Origin: Deinandra increscens subsp. villosa
Taxonomy: Eukaryota > Streptophyta > Magnoliopsida > Asterales > Asteraceae
Reading direction: 5' to 3'
Assembly (NCBI GenBank): GCA_039602395.1
Contig: JBCNJP010000003.1
Coordinates: 26,878,353-26,942,352 of the forward strand
DNA length: 64,000 bases
The position numbers and the translations under genes were made by a program. Of this stretch, positions 1 through 14,400 are shown in pieces; the stretch's first letter is position 1, and every line of letters starts with the position of its first letter. The notes beneath the pieces are model-generated. The model worked only from the letters and a program-made list of their open reading frames with translations. It was not told where the DNA came from and did not search any database.

Positions 1-1330
1 TAGATGCAAGCATACAACAAGCTGCACCTGTAGCACGTTATAAATAGCAAAACTAATAAGTCATTTAAAAAGTATATTCATACACCTTGCGGTTATAGGA
101 TTACTAAACAAAAGTTTAGTGTTCGCTACATCATGACTTGATTTGCCAAACATGTTAATCATCAAGATACTGCAAATTGGTTGAGATCCAAATCAAAAGA
201 TTGAATGTTAATATATTGTGGTAAAAACATCAGATTACCATGTCCTCTTGTCTAGCAACCCACAGCAACGGAAAAGGGGGAAACTTTGATGAATGTAAAG
301 GTTACACGTTATATACATTTTTAATTTCATATTTTTAATGTAAATGGTATTTATGTAATTTTATAAAAAATTAACTGGTATTATAACCTTGGTAGCAGTT
401 CTATTTAGCTTTTAAGCTCATGCGGTATACTCCACGTGATGCTTAGTTGGCATCCAATTCACTGCGTTGAAACCATTTCAGTCTGGCGCGGAAGTTGTGC
501 GCGGTTGTTTTGCGCCAATTTCTTCACGTACGTGAAGATGGGAGTGAAGTGAGATAGGGCCATTCAACAATTGACACATGGATGATATATTTTATTATAT
601 TAAAACTAAATAATTATTTAGGTTAAAATCTCTGGTTTTTATCAAATAACTTTTACATGTTAGCTTTTTTAAAGAAATAAAATTCGAAGTATTCTTTACT
701 TTTTTTTAACACAAAACGGACTAGCTTTTTTTAATATTTTTTTGTCTTGTGACCTCTTTTTGATACATTTGTCTTGTGATAGAAGATAATTGAATTTTTT
801 GACATGTAGTACTGTTTTTAAAAGATTCATGTACCATTTATTTAAAAAGACAAAAAGAAATTAAAAAATTAAAAAACTGCACCACACCACATGGGGATAC
901 CACCATGTGTGTGGTAAGTACATGTGGTCCAATCAGCGATGACGTGACCACCATACCACCGTCACACCAAATGGGCTCATGCCCTAACAATGCAACATTT
1001 TAAAACAATAGTTGTGTTTAAAATTTTATGAATGCAACCTTTTTAACAAAAGTTACAAATTCCAATAAAATTTACAAGCTTTCAAGAAAAAGTTTGCAAG
1101 TTTTAATAAACTTTATAATAAATAGCTTCTTAATTTTTATATAACTTAGCAACTTCTAATGAAAAAGGATTGTAATACATTTTCTAATACGGTTTTTATG
1201 TATAATGAAGTTGCATAGAGTCAACTACACGTAGTCATTTTTAGTAGTGACGACATTGATGAAATTAAAAAAGATTAGCTTTTAAATAATTAAAGTCAAG
1301 ACTTTTTAGCTAGTTGTTGTTATATCTAAA
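1..1330. other. Upstream region of the kinase-PP2 gene, no gene seen
   Basis: AT-rich non-coding DNA with no convincing ORF. It contains a perfect 16-base palindrome CTTCACGTACGTGAAG at 522-537, a CACGTG G-box core near 435, and a TGACGTGA bZIP-type core near 938. The part around 870-980, rich in CCACACCACATG-like motifs, resembles a MITE end but no paired terminus was secured. Regulatory meaning of these sites is inferred from motif identity only. Confidence 0.5.
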
Positions 1331-1334
1331 ATAA

Positions 1335-1497
1335 ATAAATATATAATATATAATATATATAATATAATATAATACGCATACACACGCAACACTTCATATT
1401 GTTATTACTTCCTTCATATCATATTATCATTCACATTCATTCATTTCTAGCTCCCTTCCTTGCATCTCTCTAGCTTCACTAACACAAATCCATCATC
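1335..1497 (+). promoter_or_regulatory. Probable core promoter and 5' leader of the kinase-PP2 gene
   Basis: A run of overlapping TATAATATA motifs at about 1340-1371 lies 130-160 bases before the ATG at 1498. It is followed by a CT-rich stretch (about 1440-1490, with CTCCCTTCCTTGCATCTCTC) of the kind common in plant 5' leaders. The start site is not visible. The TATA run is so AT-rich that the exact box cannot be chosen. Confidence 0.45.
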
Positions 1498-2418
1498 ATG
1501 TCTTCTTTCTACAAAGAGTTTGATCACCTCAACATCCCCTTCACCGACATACAAATCGCTACCAAATCTTTTCTAGACGCAAATCTCATCAAACAATGTA
1601 GATCTAGCCTGATCTACAAGGGAGAACTCTTACTCTCCGGAGAATCGATCGATATTGTTGCACGAAGATTCAATCTGCTGTCCACACAAGCCGAGGAACA
1701 GTTTCACGCCGAGATTATGACGCTCTCTAGTCTCAAGCATCAAAATCTCGTCTCATATGTCGGGTTTTGCGAGCACTTTGATGAGCATATCCTCATAACC
1801 AAGTTTGAGGCCAAGGGAAGTCTTGACCTATACTTAAGTGACCCCGTCACACTCCCATGGACACAAAGATTAAATATATGTCTCGATATTGCACGCGCAT
1901 TGAGTTACATTCACTACGACAAGGAGCGCGATTTCAGCATCATTCATCGCAATATCAGGAGTTCCAAGATTTTGCTAAGTGACAAGTGGGAAGCGAAACT
2001 ATCCGGGTTCGAGATCTCGGTGAAGCAACCAAGCGATCGGAGGCATGGTCTTGTCCATGACGGTCCGCGTGGCATGCCCGAGTATATGGACCCGGAATAT
2101 GTAAGGTCCGGAAGCGTGAACTACAAGTCGGATGTTTACTCGTTGGGTGTGGTTTTGTTTGAAGTGGTGAGTGGGAGGAAATCAGGTATTTTAGATAACA
2201 ACAAAGGGTTGTTAGCTGCATCGGCCAGATCCAGTTATGAGAAGGGAAAACTCGATGAAATCGTGCATTCGGGTCTGCAGAAGCAAACGGACTCACAATC
2301 ACTAAAAGTGTTTTTAGAAGCGGCGTATTACTGCTTGAATGAGAAAAGAGGAAAACGGCCGAATATAGATCAGGTTATCTTGGCACTCGAGAATGCATTG
2401 AAGCTTCAAGTCGCACGA
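1498..2418 (+). CDS. Exon 1: N-terminal pseudokinase domain
   Basis: 307 codons from the first ATG after the TATA/CT-rich leader. The fold is recognisable from WTQRLNICLDIARAL, YMDPEYVRSG and SDVYSLGVVLFEV, but the catalytic residues are lost. There is no glycine loop where it is expected (IKQCRSSLIYKGEL). The beta-3 Lys is Arg (IVARRF), HRD is HRN, the catalytic-loop Asn is Lys (RSSKILL), and DFG is SGF. It is therefore very probably catalytically dead and would act as a scaffold or regulatory domain. The exon ends at a strong donor CGA|GTAAGT at 2418/2419. Reading on gives a stop at 2428-2430, which would yield a free 310-residue protein if the intron were retained. Confidence 0.8.
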
Positions 2419-5400
2419 GTAAGTCTATAATATTTTTCCCCCTTATTCTCTCACATAGATAGATCTCTGTCTAGCTATGTAAATGAACACCAAGCATTCA
2501 CGGCAGGTTCCTTAATAAAATATATGAGTGTAAACTTTAAAATTTGAGATTTGTTGTGAGTAGGTGTGAGTAGAGGAGGGAGAAAAAGTTTAGCAAATCG
2601 CATATTTGACAAAAAAACTAGTGATTTGCTAAAATTTAGAGATTGAAAGAAAGTGAAAAGGTAATGATAAATATTTAAAAATTTAAAAAATGTTATTTAA
2701 TTACGATTGTAAATGAAAAAGAGAGAAAAAGTAATAATAAAATAAGTATAAATTATAAAGATGATGATGGAGACCCTACCGTGAATGCTCATTAAGATAT
2801 GACCTAGTAATCATCGTTCAACGACTATAACTTTTTTTATCTTATTTTGGTTTTTTATAAAAGTTATACCATTAAAGTCCTCATATTTTTATCTTTATTT
2901 ATCTTTAGTTTAGTTGTGGTCCCGACCTTTTTTAAATTTTTTTTTTCTGAAACATCCGTTTTAACATCAATGCTATGAATAAAGAAAAAAATTAACACAA
3001 CCATTAGATGAAAAAAACCATTCCTATTTATTCCTTCTCTAGACCCCAAAATTCACACCCACCACCACCTTTACCAGTGGCGGATCCAGGAAAGAATATC
3101 AGGGGTAGCGGGGACTAACAGGGGTTCGGGGGCAGCGCCCCCGAAAATTTTTTTTAGGTAGTTAACGGGCTTTTAATCATATTTTTAAGGGGCTTTTGAT
3201 CATATTTCTAAGTAAAAGCCATAAAATTTCTTCCAGGGGTCGCGAAAAATTCGTTTCAGGGGTCGCGAAAAACCGAAAACCTATAAAAAAAAATTTTTTT
3301 GCACGTCGGGGTAAAAGTTCAGGGGTAGCGGGCGCTACCCTGGACCCTTAGTGGGTCCGCCACTGACCTTTACCCATTCTCTTCAACATTCACACACTTT
3401 CATTTCATCATCCAAATCAAATCCCCTTATCAAACATCCTTAAAATCCGTTCCCATTTCCCCGGAACAACCAAACCCAAAAAATGGGCAATAACAATAAC
3501 ACCGATGACCCCAAAGAAGCCTTTAGCGGGCCGCTCAATAGAATAAGAGTAAATTAAAGGTCGGGGGTATTTTTGGTATAGCTTCTTTTGTTGACTTTAT
3601 AAGTCTCCCCCCCCCCCCCCCCGTGTGTTTTTAAATGTTCATAAATTTTTCATACAACATTATCTTTTATAAAAATTACAACATAAAAGCGAGCATTTTT
3701 TCTCTTTAATTTGAGTATAGTATTGATATATAAAAACTTTTTTAATAAAAAAATCTCTTACAAAAGTGTACTAGTTTGTGATATTTATACTGATTTTTTT
3801 TTATTAAAGTATACTAGTTTGTAATAATTGAATTGTACTGTTTTAAATTTAAATAATATGATTTGTATTGTTTTGCATTATACGATTTGTTTTGCACTAA
3901 AACAACTATTTCTATGTTGTTTTGAATTAAAGCAACACATCTTATGTTTTTTAAAGTAAAAACAACGCATATAATTGTGCTAATTTGCATAAAAATGTAC
4001 TAATTTTATATATGTATTGTTTTACATAAAGACAACATTTTTATATAGTTTTACGTTAAAACAATATTATTTGTACTGTTTTACATTAAGACAACATTAT
4101 TTGTATTATTTTAAAATAAATATCACGTATAAATGTGCTGGTTTGTATTATAAATTTACTAGTTTTATATATGTATTGTTTTACATTAAGATAACTTTAT
4201 TTATACTAGTTTTGGTTTAGACTAAAATATCCATACTCTTAGTTCTTAGTTGTATCACATGTTAATTTTTCTATTTGGTCCAAGCCCTATATTTATATAA
4301 ATATCATTTGAGCTTATATATTTGTATATTTACAAACCCTCATTTGTTACTTTTGCAATTTGTATTAAAGGATCACTCAAGGGTTGCAATTGAAGGTGCA
4401 TCAGCCAACCACTTGAAGGTAATTAGATTCTTTTCGTTTAGGTGGTTATGATATATAAAAGTTTTTGTACACTAGGACTGATAATTTCTGACACGAATCT
4501 ATTAACACGACACATACGACACGGAGTTAAATATGTTTGGTTTTAAATTAAACATGTTTCGTATCATAAACAGGTCAACACGTTTATGACACGGTTAAAA
4601 TCGTGTCTAAACATATTTCACATCATTTAACCTGTTTATGACAAATTAAACACGTTTATGATTTTAATAATATTTTAAAATAACTAAATGCATACTAAAA
4701 GTCAGATTTGTACTTTAACTTTTTTTATTTTCACTGTCATATCAACTTTAACAACTCATTCTTCAAATCCGTTAACTCTTTTCATTTTATATTTGTTAAT
4801 TTATTTTTGGTTTTCATTATAAGGCTATTAATCGTGTCTAAACACGTCATGTTGTGTAACACGTTTATAAACATAAAGTCCGTGTTCGTGTTTGAAAAAA
4901 ATGAAATGATTAGTTAATTGTGTTATGTTCGTGTTTAGTATTCGTGTTAATCGTGTCGTGTCATGTTTTGCCAGTTCTACATACACTATATATACAATAA
5001 GAGATCGTGGTTGGTATTTATGGTACCGGCCACATATCTTTCTTTGGTTGGGCTAAAAAGTTTCCAAAGTTTTTTTCCTTTCTTTTTCGGTTTCTAATTT
5101 CGTATACATAGCTTTGTAAGCAAAAGCATGTAATTTGATCACCGTTTCGAGTGATCACCTACCAGTGATGATCTATGACCTTTTGTTAGTGGAGGTAAAA
5201 AACCATTGAAACATGTCAAATGATGATAGTTAAAGTTAACTATGGCCTACAACACTAAAACCAATACATCCGAAACATGTATGTCAAAAAAGAATTCAAA
5301 TTGCTAACCTTTTAGGCATGAGTAACGAGTGCTCGAGGTTTAGAGTGTAGGAGAACCGTTCGTGAATTTAAAATAAAATAAATATTTTATTCAGACACGA

Positions 5401-8400
5401 TTACAACAAAAGAAATTAACATATTCTATTACAATACACTTGAAATGAAATCTACTTCTAGTGGTACAATTACAAGAAAAATGGAGAATTACAATACAGA
5501 AAATAATTGAAATGAATATTACAATGCAAATTACAGGGAAATAATATACTAATACAATGGAAATGAAAAGGACAAATACAAGACACAATTATTAGGAGAA
5601 ACAAAAATATGTTGTGTGAGTCAGATTTTTTTAAAGGAAACAAAATTAGTTAGAGGGTATACCGTTGAGGACCGATGGTTGTTCCCGAGTTGTGCATAGC
5701 CTTTTAAGTGTTTTGATTAGTCTACATTTCTCTTTTCTCTAGTTGACCCAATGTTAATTTCTTCTGCAATGTTTGAATTGTCTTCAAGCCCATTGTTTGT
5801 TTCTGGATCCTCATTACCTTGGTGAGTGGGCTTGAAAATATTAAACTCTAAATCATCTGATCCAAAATTGTTTTCTTGATTACTTGATTAGTGAGCTTGA
5901 TCCTTTTTCAAGTTTACTAATGTTTTCGGTAGGCTTTGCTTGACAATCCAGAACATCTACATCCCAACTATTAGGAAACTCAAAATATCTTTCTCACTAT
6001 TTGGGCTAATAGTTTTCTTATGTGGGAAAACATTTTTAATGAACCTTTTGTCTCTAGCAATTATCACATGTTTGTGTCATAAATTTGTACCCTTTTGTTT
6101 CTCTAGTGTAACCTAAGAAAATCCCAGGCCTCCCCCCACTTCAAACTTGTCCTCCCTTGTCTTTTACTCATCTAATGCACGAGACATCCAAAAACCTTCA
6201 TATGTTTTTATTCAGGTTTTTGGTTGCATAATATTTCATAAGGAGTTTTGTTCATAATAGCTTCTAAGGTCAAATGATTTATTATATATGTGGCTGCTAA
6301 TATGTATTCTCCCAAAACTTAGGGTGATTGACCTCAAACGTCCCTACTAAGTTTTGGGAGAATACATATTAGCAGTCACATATATAGAGTTTGAGTTGTT
6401 TTAAGTGACTTTTAAAATGATACCTTCACTAGCACAGAAATCCCATGTTATTTGAAACAAACTCCTTGTCATTATAGCATCTAATTCGTTTAATACTTTT
6501 GCCAAAGTGAGTCTTTCCCATCTAGTGAAAGTCCATTAGGCACAGGCTAGCTTCGCTCTTATGTTTTAACAAGAACATCTATACAGCTCTGCTAGTAATC
6601 TATAATGTAAGGAAATATGTAGCACGAGACAAGAAAAATATACGATATTGGTCCCATATGTCACAATGGTTTTTTTATTAAATTAATGAGAAAAGGTAAC
6701 CTTATCTTTAATTTTAATGCAAGAGTCACAAAATACTTTCATTTTTTTCCAATGAATCTGTCAAGAAACTAACATGAGACTAAGCTTAGAATCTGAAGCA
6801 TTCCCTTACCCCTTACCATCTATGCTATATGTCCCTAGTTGTCATCATCACTTGTCTTCCACTTCAAACCATCTCCATCTGGTACACACCATCTTTGCAC
6901 TTACCCGATCCAATCAAGGTCCTCGAACATATGCCTTGCATAAAAAAGAAATCAGGAAAGAATGTTACAGCACATTAGAGATTGTTTGATAATATTATAA
7001 TAGATAGCAAATGGCAATTAAACTTAGAAACATGTAGGATTCCTTTAATGTTTGTCCCGTTTGGTATAAACTGATCTCCTCTTCCTTCGACCGCTATATT
7101 ATCTCCATTTGGTATGATAACGGGAGTTCGTGAGTGTTTTTATTTTATTTTGAAGCATGGAACCTTTGTATGTGACGTGTTCAGTAGTAACTTAATCAAC
7201 AACCCAATTTTTCTTGCTTGCTTGAGTGTGTGTGATTCGTGATCAGTGTTTACAATCGGTTCGTGTCTATACCCCTAACACGAATGAGATTTGAGTGTTT
7301 GATGGTCGGAGGCTGAGATTGACGCCCCCGACCACCACTTTTCTCATGTTATTGATTTTGTTGTCCCCGTCTCTTTCCTCATAATTTATGGGCCACAAAC
7401 TCTCTTTTCATTTGATATATAATGTTACAGGGTAAAAACTTGGAACACATGAAGATTGGATTTGAAGCCATAAAGAAGGCCACTGAGAATTTTTCTGAAA
7501 AACATCGCATTGGGTCAGGAGGATATGGTGCAGTCTATAAAGCAGAACTTGAACATTATGAATCTTCTAAAATCGAAGGCAATAAGGAGTCAAAACTGCA
7601 TAAGAAGCGTAGCACTGTTGCTATAAAAAACATTTTCAATCGAGAAGACACACAAGGAGAACAGGGGTTCTTTACAGAAATTGAATCACTTAGTAGTTGT
7701 AAGCATCCCAACATAGTATCTCTTCTCGGGTTCTGTTATAGACGTCCGCATATGATCCTTGTTTATGAGTATATCTCTAAAGGAAGCCTTGAGGATTATT
7801 TGAAAAATAAAGAAAAAATGATCAATCTTACATGGGCGCAACGCATAAAGATATGCATTGACATTGCATGTGGATTGGAATACTTACATACCGCCACCGA
7901 CAACAAACAAAAGATAATTCATCGTGACATTAAAAGTGGCAATATTTTACTGGATGAGAACTGGAAGGTGAAGATTGCTGATTTTGGACTCTCCAAATTC
8001 TATCCCCATGGTCATATGAATAGCACTATCAATGCAACCAAAGTTGCAGGCACACAAGTATATTTGGATCCGGAATATGAGAAGTCATATAAGTTAAAAA
8101 AAGCTGTGGATGTTTATTCTTTTGGCGTGGTTTTATTTGAGATCCTAACCGGGAGAGTGGCTTATGATTCAATTTACATCAACGAAAATGAAAAGGGTCT
8201 TGCAGCCATCGTGCGACAACACTCCGAGAAAGGAACGTTAAAGGAATTGGTAGATCCTAAGTTAATGGAAGAAAGGGATGAAAAAAATTTCATACCAAGT
8301 AAAGGAGTCAATGAAGATTCTTTGCGTACATTTTGTGAAATCGGGTGTCAATGTTTGGCAGAAAAGCAAGCTGATCGTCCATCAATGGAAGACGTCGTCA

Positions 8401-11400
8401 ACAAACTTGAGAAATTATACATTCAGGTATTTTCGTCTTATCCTTTGCTGTGCAGTTTTCATTCCTAAAGAAATCATTTTCTGCTAAGAAAATGATTATA
8501 CATATTTGATTTGTCACCAAATCAAACACCATCTTGTATTTAACTATTACAAAATTAAAGTTTTTGATAAGTAGCTTTACCGTTTATTGTTTACGGTCAC
8601 ATACATTTTACTTCTTTTTCTTTCAAATATTACAGTGCTAAAACGTACATTCAACTGTGTAAATCTTGAAATGATAACTCAATGAAGTTTTAAAATTCAT
8701 TTTCACTTGTGAGTGATCCTGAAATTGATTTTCTCATGACTGCTTATTAGGAAATTGGGGATGGCAGCTTCCAAATATCATTTGAAGACATAAAAAGGGC
8801 AACACAGGATTTCAGCCCTGATAATGTAATTGGGGAGGAAGGATTTGGGACGATATACAGAGGAGAAATGTTACTTGATAATGAACTTACCCTCGTTGAT
8901 GTAATGCGGATTGATATGCGTTTTAGGCAAGGGGAACGGGGACTTATGAGTGAGATTGAAAACCTTTTCGAGTATAAGCATGAGAATATTGTCAGCATTC
9001 TAGGCTTATGTCACGAAAATGACGAGACCATCTTTGTTTTTGAGTACGCCTATAATAGAAGTCTAGACAGGCATGTGAAAGATGCTACCCTCACCTGGAC
9101 AAAACGACTTAAGATTGCCATCGATGTTGCAAAGGGGTTGGACTTCCTTCATCGAGGTGTTTCCCCACATCAAAGGATACTACACAGGGATATAAGATCC
9201 GCCAACATTCTGCTTGATGGTGATTGGAAGGCAAAAGTTAAGTTTGGGTGGTCTATAATATATGATCGAATTAACTCTATGGATGATGATGCTTGCGACG
9301 ACGCACCTGGGGGCGGCTACACTGATCCACTCTACATGAAAACAGGTATCTTGACTAAAGAATCTGACATATACTCATTTGGTGTGGTTTTATTAGAGAT
9401 GATGTGTGGAAGAATTCAAGATCCACGTACGAATCTCGTCGATTTGGTTAAACGTGAAGGGAAAGTAGATGAGTTAGTGTTCGAGGGTATAAAGGATAAA
9501 ATCATGCCAGAATCATTGACTACTTTCCAGAGTATCGCGTATCGGTGTGTACATGTTGAAAGAAAGAAGCGACCGACTACAAGTGATGTGGTATTACAGT
9601 TAAAGAAAGCATTGGAATTCCAGGTAAGTAGTTTTCATTTACAAACATATATAATCTACATCTTGTTAGATAGTTTGAACTTTATAAACCAACCTTATAG
9701 GAGGATCATGAAATATGGGAGCCCAAGCTACCTACACACTACGAAGAGATAACCGACATGTTAAAACCCCCAGAGAAATACACGAACATACGCAAGAAGG
9801 ATCTCTACGAAATGTTCTCAAAAGGAATCCTCTTTCAAGACGACAAACTGGTAAGGGCGTTTGTTATGCAAGGGTACTCGCACGGTGTGGCGTGCCTATG
9901 TGGCTGCGGCCAACACCGCGTGAACACCAGACTTGTGGTAATAGGACCGCATTTTTTGGGTCCACCCGCACCCCTCCTTTCACCTTTCTCTATATCTCTC
10001 TCTTCAATACACGTCACACTCTCTCTACCTTTACCAATATAATATTAATAATATAAAAAGTGATAGGTAGTGTGAGGGATGTATTACAAAGGGAATATGA
10101 ATGATAAATGTGGGACGATGATCTGGTGATGAGATGACAGAAAAACAAAGTGTGGGAAAGGAAAGCCCGGGGCGACCATTATACAATCAACCTAAGTACC
10201 TCTATCATTCTCATATATGTGTGTGACCATAAACATAATTAATAAAGGGTGTTGCCATTTCCGCACCGCCACCTTTCTTTGAGATTATAATCCCACACAT
10301 CGATCGGTTGTCCAACAACACTTAGACATTAGTCTACCGTCTAAGTTTTCAAACTTTGACTTTTTAAATATTTTACTAAGTCAAACTTTAAAAATGTCAA
10401 ACAACCGTCCGTAAAGGTGGACAATCGTTTGAGAAGTTTGACTAAGCCAAAAGTTAAAAATATATAATCAAACTTCATGGACAGATATCCTAGGTGTTAT
10501 GAACGGCCATGTAAGATTAGGATTTAGATACATAGATGAATATTCCATTTCATTAACCTCTTCAGAGTTTTGTGTGACAGTGCTTGAAGTCAGATGGTAA
10601 TGGAAAAATAATTGAAATGGTATCATCAAGAAGGTTTTGGTATGGACACAGCAATAACAGTTTTCAGAAGTGGAGATCTATTAAAAAGTCCAGGTACGTA
10701 CGTAATTACGTACAGTTGATTCATTAAAGTAAATGATATATATATTAGAGCATTCACGGTAGTTTCCTTATAAATATGTGAGTATAAATCTAAAAATTAA
10801 AATTTAGTTGTGAATGGTTGTGAGTAGAGGAGGGAAAAAAATTACTGTTCATTTGTATATTTGACAAAAAAAATTGATGATTTCTTAAAAATTTAAGGTT
10901 TGGTTGTGATGAAAGAGAGAAAAAGTAATAATTAAGGTTTAAAAAAGTATTATTTAATTGTGCTTGTGAGTGAAAGACAGAGAAAGAATAATGATAAATA
11001 TATAAATTATAATGATAAAAATAAAGAACATGTGAGAATGCTCTATTAACTAAACTCTAAGCAACTTGTACAAACTTATATATATTAACTCGCTAATTAA
11101 AATGTCAATTATGTATAGCCCTTTAGGGATAGCAATGAGACTACTAGAAAAAATGTGTTCTACACCATATTATGTACGCTGTAAATGTGTGGAAGATACT
11201 TATTTATTATTTTAAAATTTTTATACTTTTTACACATATTAATATATAAGAAGAGAAAAATAATATTTTAAATACTCATACTTAAGTATGAAGAATTTAT
11301 TTTTTTAATAAAAGTATATCTTTTTATTAGAAAAGTATCATATAGGCTCTGAGTCTTGTTTGAATATTTTCTTATTCTTTAGTTAAAAAAATACCATAGC

Positions 11401-14400
11401 GCATTAACTATTTAACTTAAAAACCATGCTATAAAAATAAATTTATAACTTTCAGATTACATATGTATTATGTATGTACATGTATATAGCTAGGTATGTA
11501 TATGAAGATAGGTATGCATATAAACTTTTGAGATTCAATTTAAATGAGTCAAAATACAAACTTATGAGTGACTTTATAAAGCTACTATATAATAAACAAA
11601 AACTCCAATGTCACATGTTCATGTTCTTTCTATATTCACTTCCATTAAAAAAAATATCGTTTCTCTCTCCTATGGGCACACCAAACAATGCCCAAGACCT
11701 GCAATGGCGAACAACCTTTCGCTCTCACGTATGGTCATGAAGCAGTCATTCCCACAGAGATCGGACTTCCATCTCCAATGACGGTCAATCCGCAGCATCC
11801 AAGCAACGAAACCGGTCTCCGAGAGAACTTGAATCTCCTAGAAGAAAGGAGAGAGTTGGTGAACATCGTTGAAGATATCGATCAAAGATAAGAAGATTGG
11901 TGAGTCATATTTACCTTACTAGATAGGGTAAGCAGAGTGTCGAACCATGAAGAGTTTGTGGCTGGTGGTGTTTTTCAATTGATTAATTTTACAAACTTAA
12001 TTAAAAACAAAGAAGTGAAAAAGTTGATATTTTGATTTGGTTTGGAATGTGAAAAGACTAAAACAGACAATTACATAAAAACATAAACTTGAAACTGAAG
12101 ACAAAATGATCAACCCCGAAGTTCAGGTTAGCAGCAAGTAACGAAATCCTAGTTTGATTATACCAAAAACTGTCGCATAGACATGACTTGATTTTTGTGT
12201 TTGATTTGAAGGATACACACAAGACCAAGGAATCTGGAGGATGCTCGTTAAGAATCCAAAACCGAATAACAAATCTAGCTAAGATGTTATCTTAGTGTGT
12301 GTCAATATTAATTAGGTAGAAATAACCTTGATAATTACTCAAAAGTTAAGTGTGCAATTAACAAAAAAGTAAATCAAAGCTGGTAAAACCACTTTTTAAT
12401 CAAAGCAAACAATCAATGGTTTCTCACCCAATCATCAACCAAATGATTGGATTCCCAATCATCAACAAAATGATTGGATTTACACCCAGTAGAAGTACAA
12501 TCAAACAAAGAAAATAAAAAACCCTAACTAACCCTACATCTCGAGGTTGATCAATGGAGAATTAACCACGCATGTTCAACTTGAATACTTCAGAAATCAG
12601 ACTCATAATCATTACCAGATTGAATGTTGTGATTAGAATCAATGATAAGTGCTCCCCAATCTCCAAAATTCGTTCTTTAGCCTCCAGATGATGTTTGATA
12701 ACGGAAACCCTAAGTTTGGGTTTTATATCCTTCAAAAATTCATCAAAATTAAGAAAATCTAGAGGCCGCACCGTGTGGTGATACCAAATTCACCGGCAGA
12801 GACGTCGGGTCACTATCTGGACGCAAAAGCCTACTGTGGATGACAAGCATCAAAAGAAAAAACTTAAAATCTGGTACACCATCCGGGACGACAAGCATCT
12901 AAAGCCTACTATGGACGGCAAGCATCAAAGGAAAAAACTAAAAATCCGTGGCGAAAACTAAAAACATGGTCTAAGTGAAATCTAGTCGGACACTATTTCC
13001 GGGGTACACCAAAGGGGCGTGCCGCTTAGACTAAAACGCAAAATCCCTCAATACGGCGAAAATTAAAAATATGGTACAAGTGAAATCGAGGTGGACATGA
13101 TTCCAAGGTATACCGAAGGGGTGTGCCTCTAATTAGACCAAAATGCGAAACACAAGATCTCTCAATGCAGCAAAAAATAAAAATATGGCTAAGTGAAACC
13201 TAGCTGGACATGAATCTCGGGTATATCAAAGGGGTGTGTCATCTAGGTGATGGCCCGAGAATGCACCAAGAGGGTGTGCCGCTTAAGTCCAAAATGTCAC
13301 AACCAAGAATACCCTTTATAAGGACAAGAGTTATAGTCAAAATGCAAACACACAATACAAGTAGCAAAATCCACCTGGACAAGTAAGATGGGTTATCATG
13401 GATCAACACAACCTTTCCGGATGAAGTCTGAACCACCCCTCTTAACTCAGACCGAGTACACAAGGTCTTTCAGACACATGGCCAACCAACTGAAGACACC
13501 AAAAGGCAACCCATATACACAAAAAAAACAAGGCAAAAGAATATGCAAAAGAAGGATTTCATTACTTCAAACGTACGTTACATGATAAGGAAATTAGTAC
13601 ATCAAGAGGAACTAAAACACTATCTAACCTGGAACCACCTTAGGTTTCCCCATCCCCATCAGCACCTCCTAAGGCTCCACCTAACGCCACGACTAATTGA
13701 CCCTTGGAGCTTAAAGGTTGATCGACCACGACTAATCATCAACAAACGAGCGATTTTGAGTGGAAGAGGAAGACTTGGGATTATCAGTTTCGGTTCCAGG
13801 AGGCATGATAAAGGTTTCTGTCGTAGTCACTAGTGGAGGCACACAAGTTTTCACCATAGTCACTAGGGGAGGCACAACGATTATCGCAGGGGGAGTTTGA
13901 GAAGAACCTCCAGTTTCTTTCTTCAGAGCATTCACAATAGAATCCCTAAAAATTTGTGAGTGTAACCCCTAAATTTTAGGGTGTGTTTTTAAGTGGTTGT
14001 GAGTGGAGGAGAGAGAAAAAGTTACTGTTCATCCTTAAATTTGAGGGAAAAACTGGTGATTTTGTAAAATTTGATGTTTGATGTGATTGAAAGAGAGAGA
14101 AAAGGTAATGATAAGGGTATAAAAAAGTATTATTTAATTGTGGTTGTGAGTGGAAGAGAGAGAAAAAGTAATGATAAAAATATAAATTATAGGGATGGGG
14201 ATGAGGAAGCTGCTGTGAATGCTCTCACGGAGTCCGACCCCAAGTGACCCTAGTTCGTCAAATCGATAACTATAGCAGCAAATCAAGAACTTTAATGTGC
14301 GTACTACACAGAGCAGTGAAACCAATCTAAAATTTAAAAGGGAACTTATAATTAGGAATGAGACCCACAGATTGCTCACCCTACTGTTTCACGACTTTGA

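Larger units (their letters stand above)
2419..7430 (+). other. Intron 1 (5.0 kb) filled with transposons
   Basis: Donor GTAAGT at 2419 and acceptor ATGTTACAG ending at 7430, phase 0. It holds a GAGCATTCAC-type MITE (2493-2789), a hAT MITE (3075-3365), a poly-C run of 16 (3607-3622), a minisatellite-bearing dispersed repeat (3575-4215), a TIR element (about 4475-4977) and a minus-strand copia integrase relic (about 5690-6560). I see nothing recognisable in 5000-5680 or 6600-7430. Confidence 0.7.

Noticed and set aside
3607..3622. C16 run as an i-motif/G-quadruplex regulatory site
   Set aside because: A single homopolymer inside a dispersed repeat, with no supporting context; length may also be a sequencing artefact.
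1498..9752. Three separate kinase genes (1498-2430, 7422-8468, 8868-9752)
   Set aside because: Each ORF ends a few codons past a good splice donor, and each start lies beside a good acceptor in the same phase. Only the first has a promoter-like upstream region. One spliced gene explains all three better.
9715..10056. Small genes in the 9715-10056 ORFs
   Set aside because: They are out-of-frame readings of exon 4 continued into intron 4.
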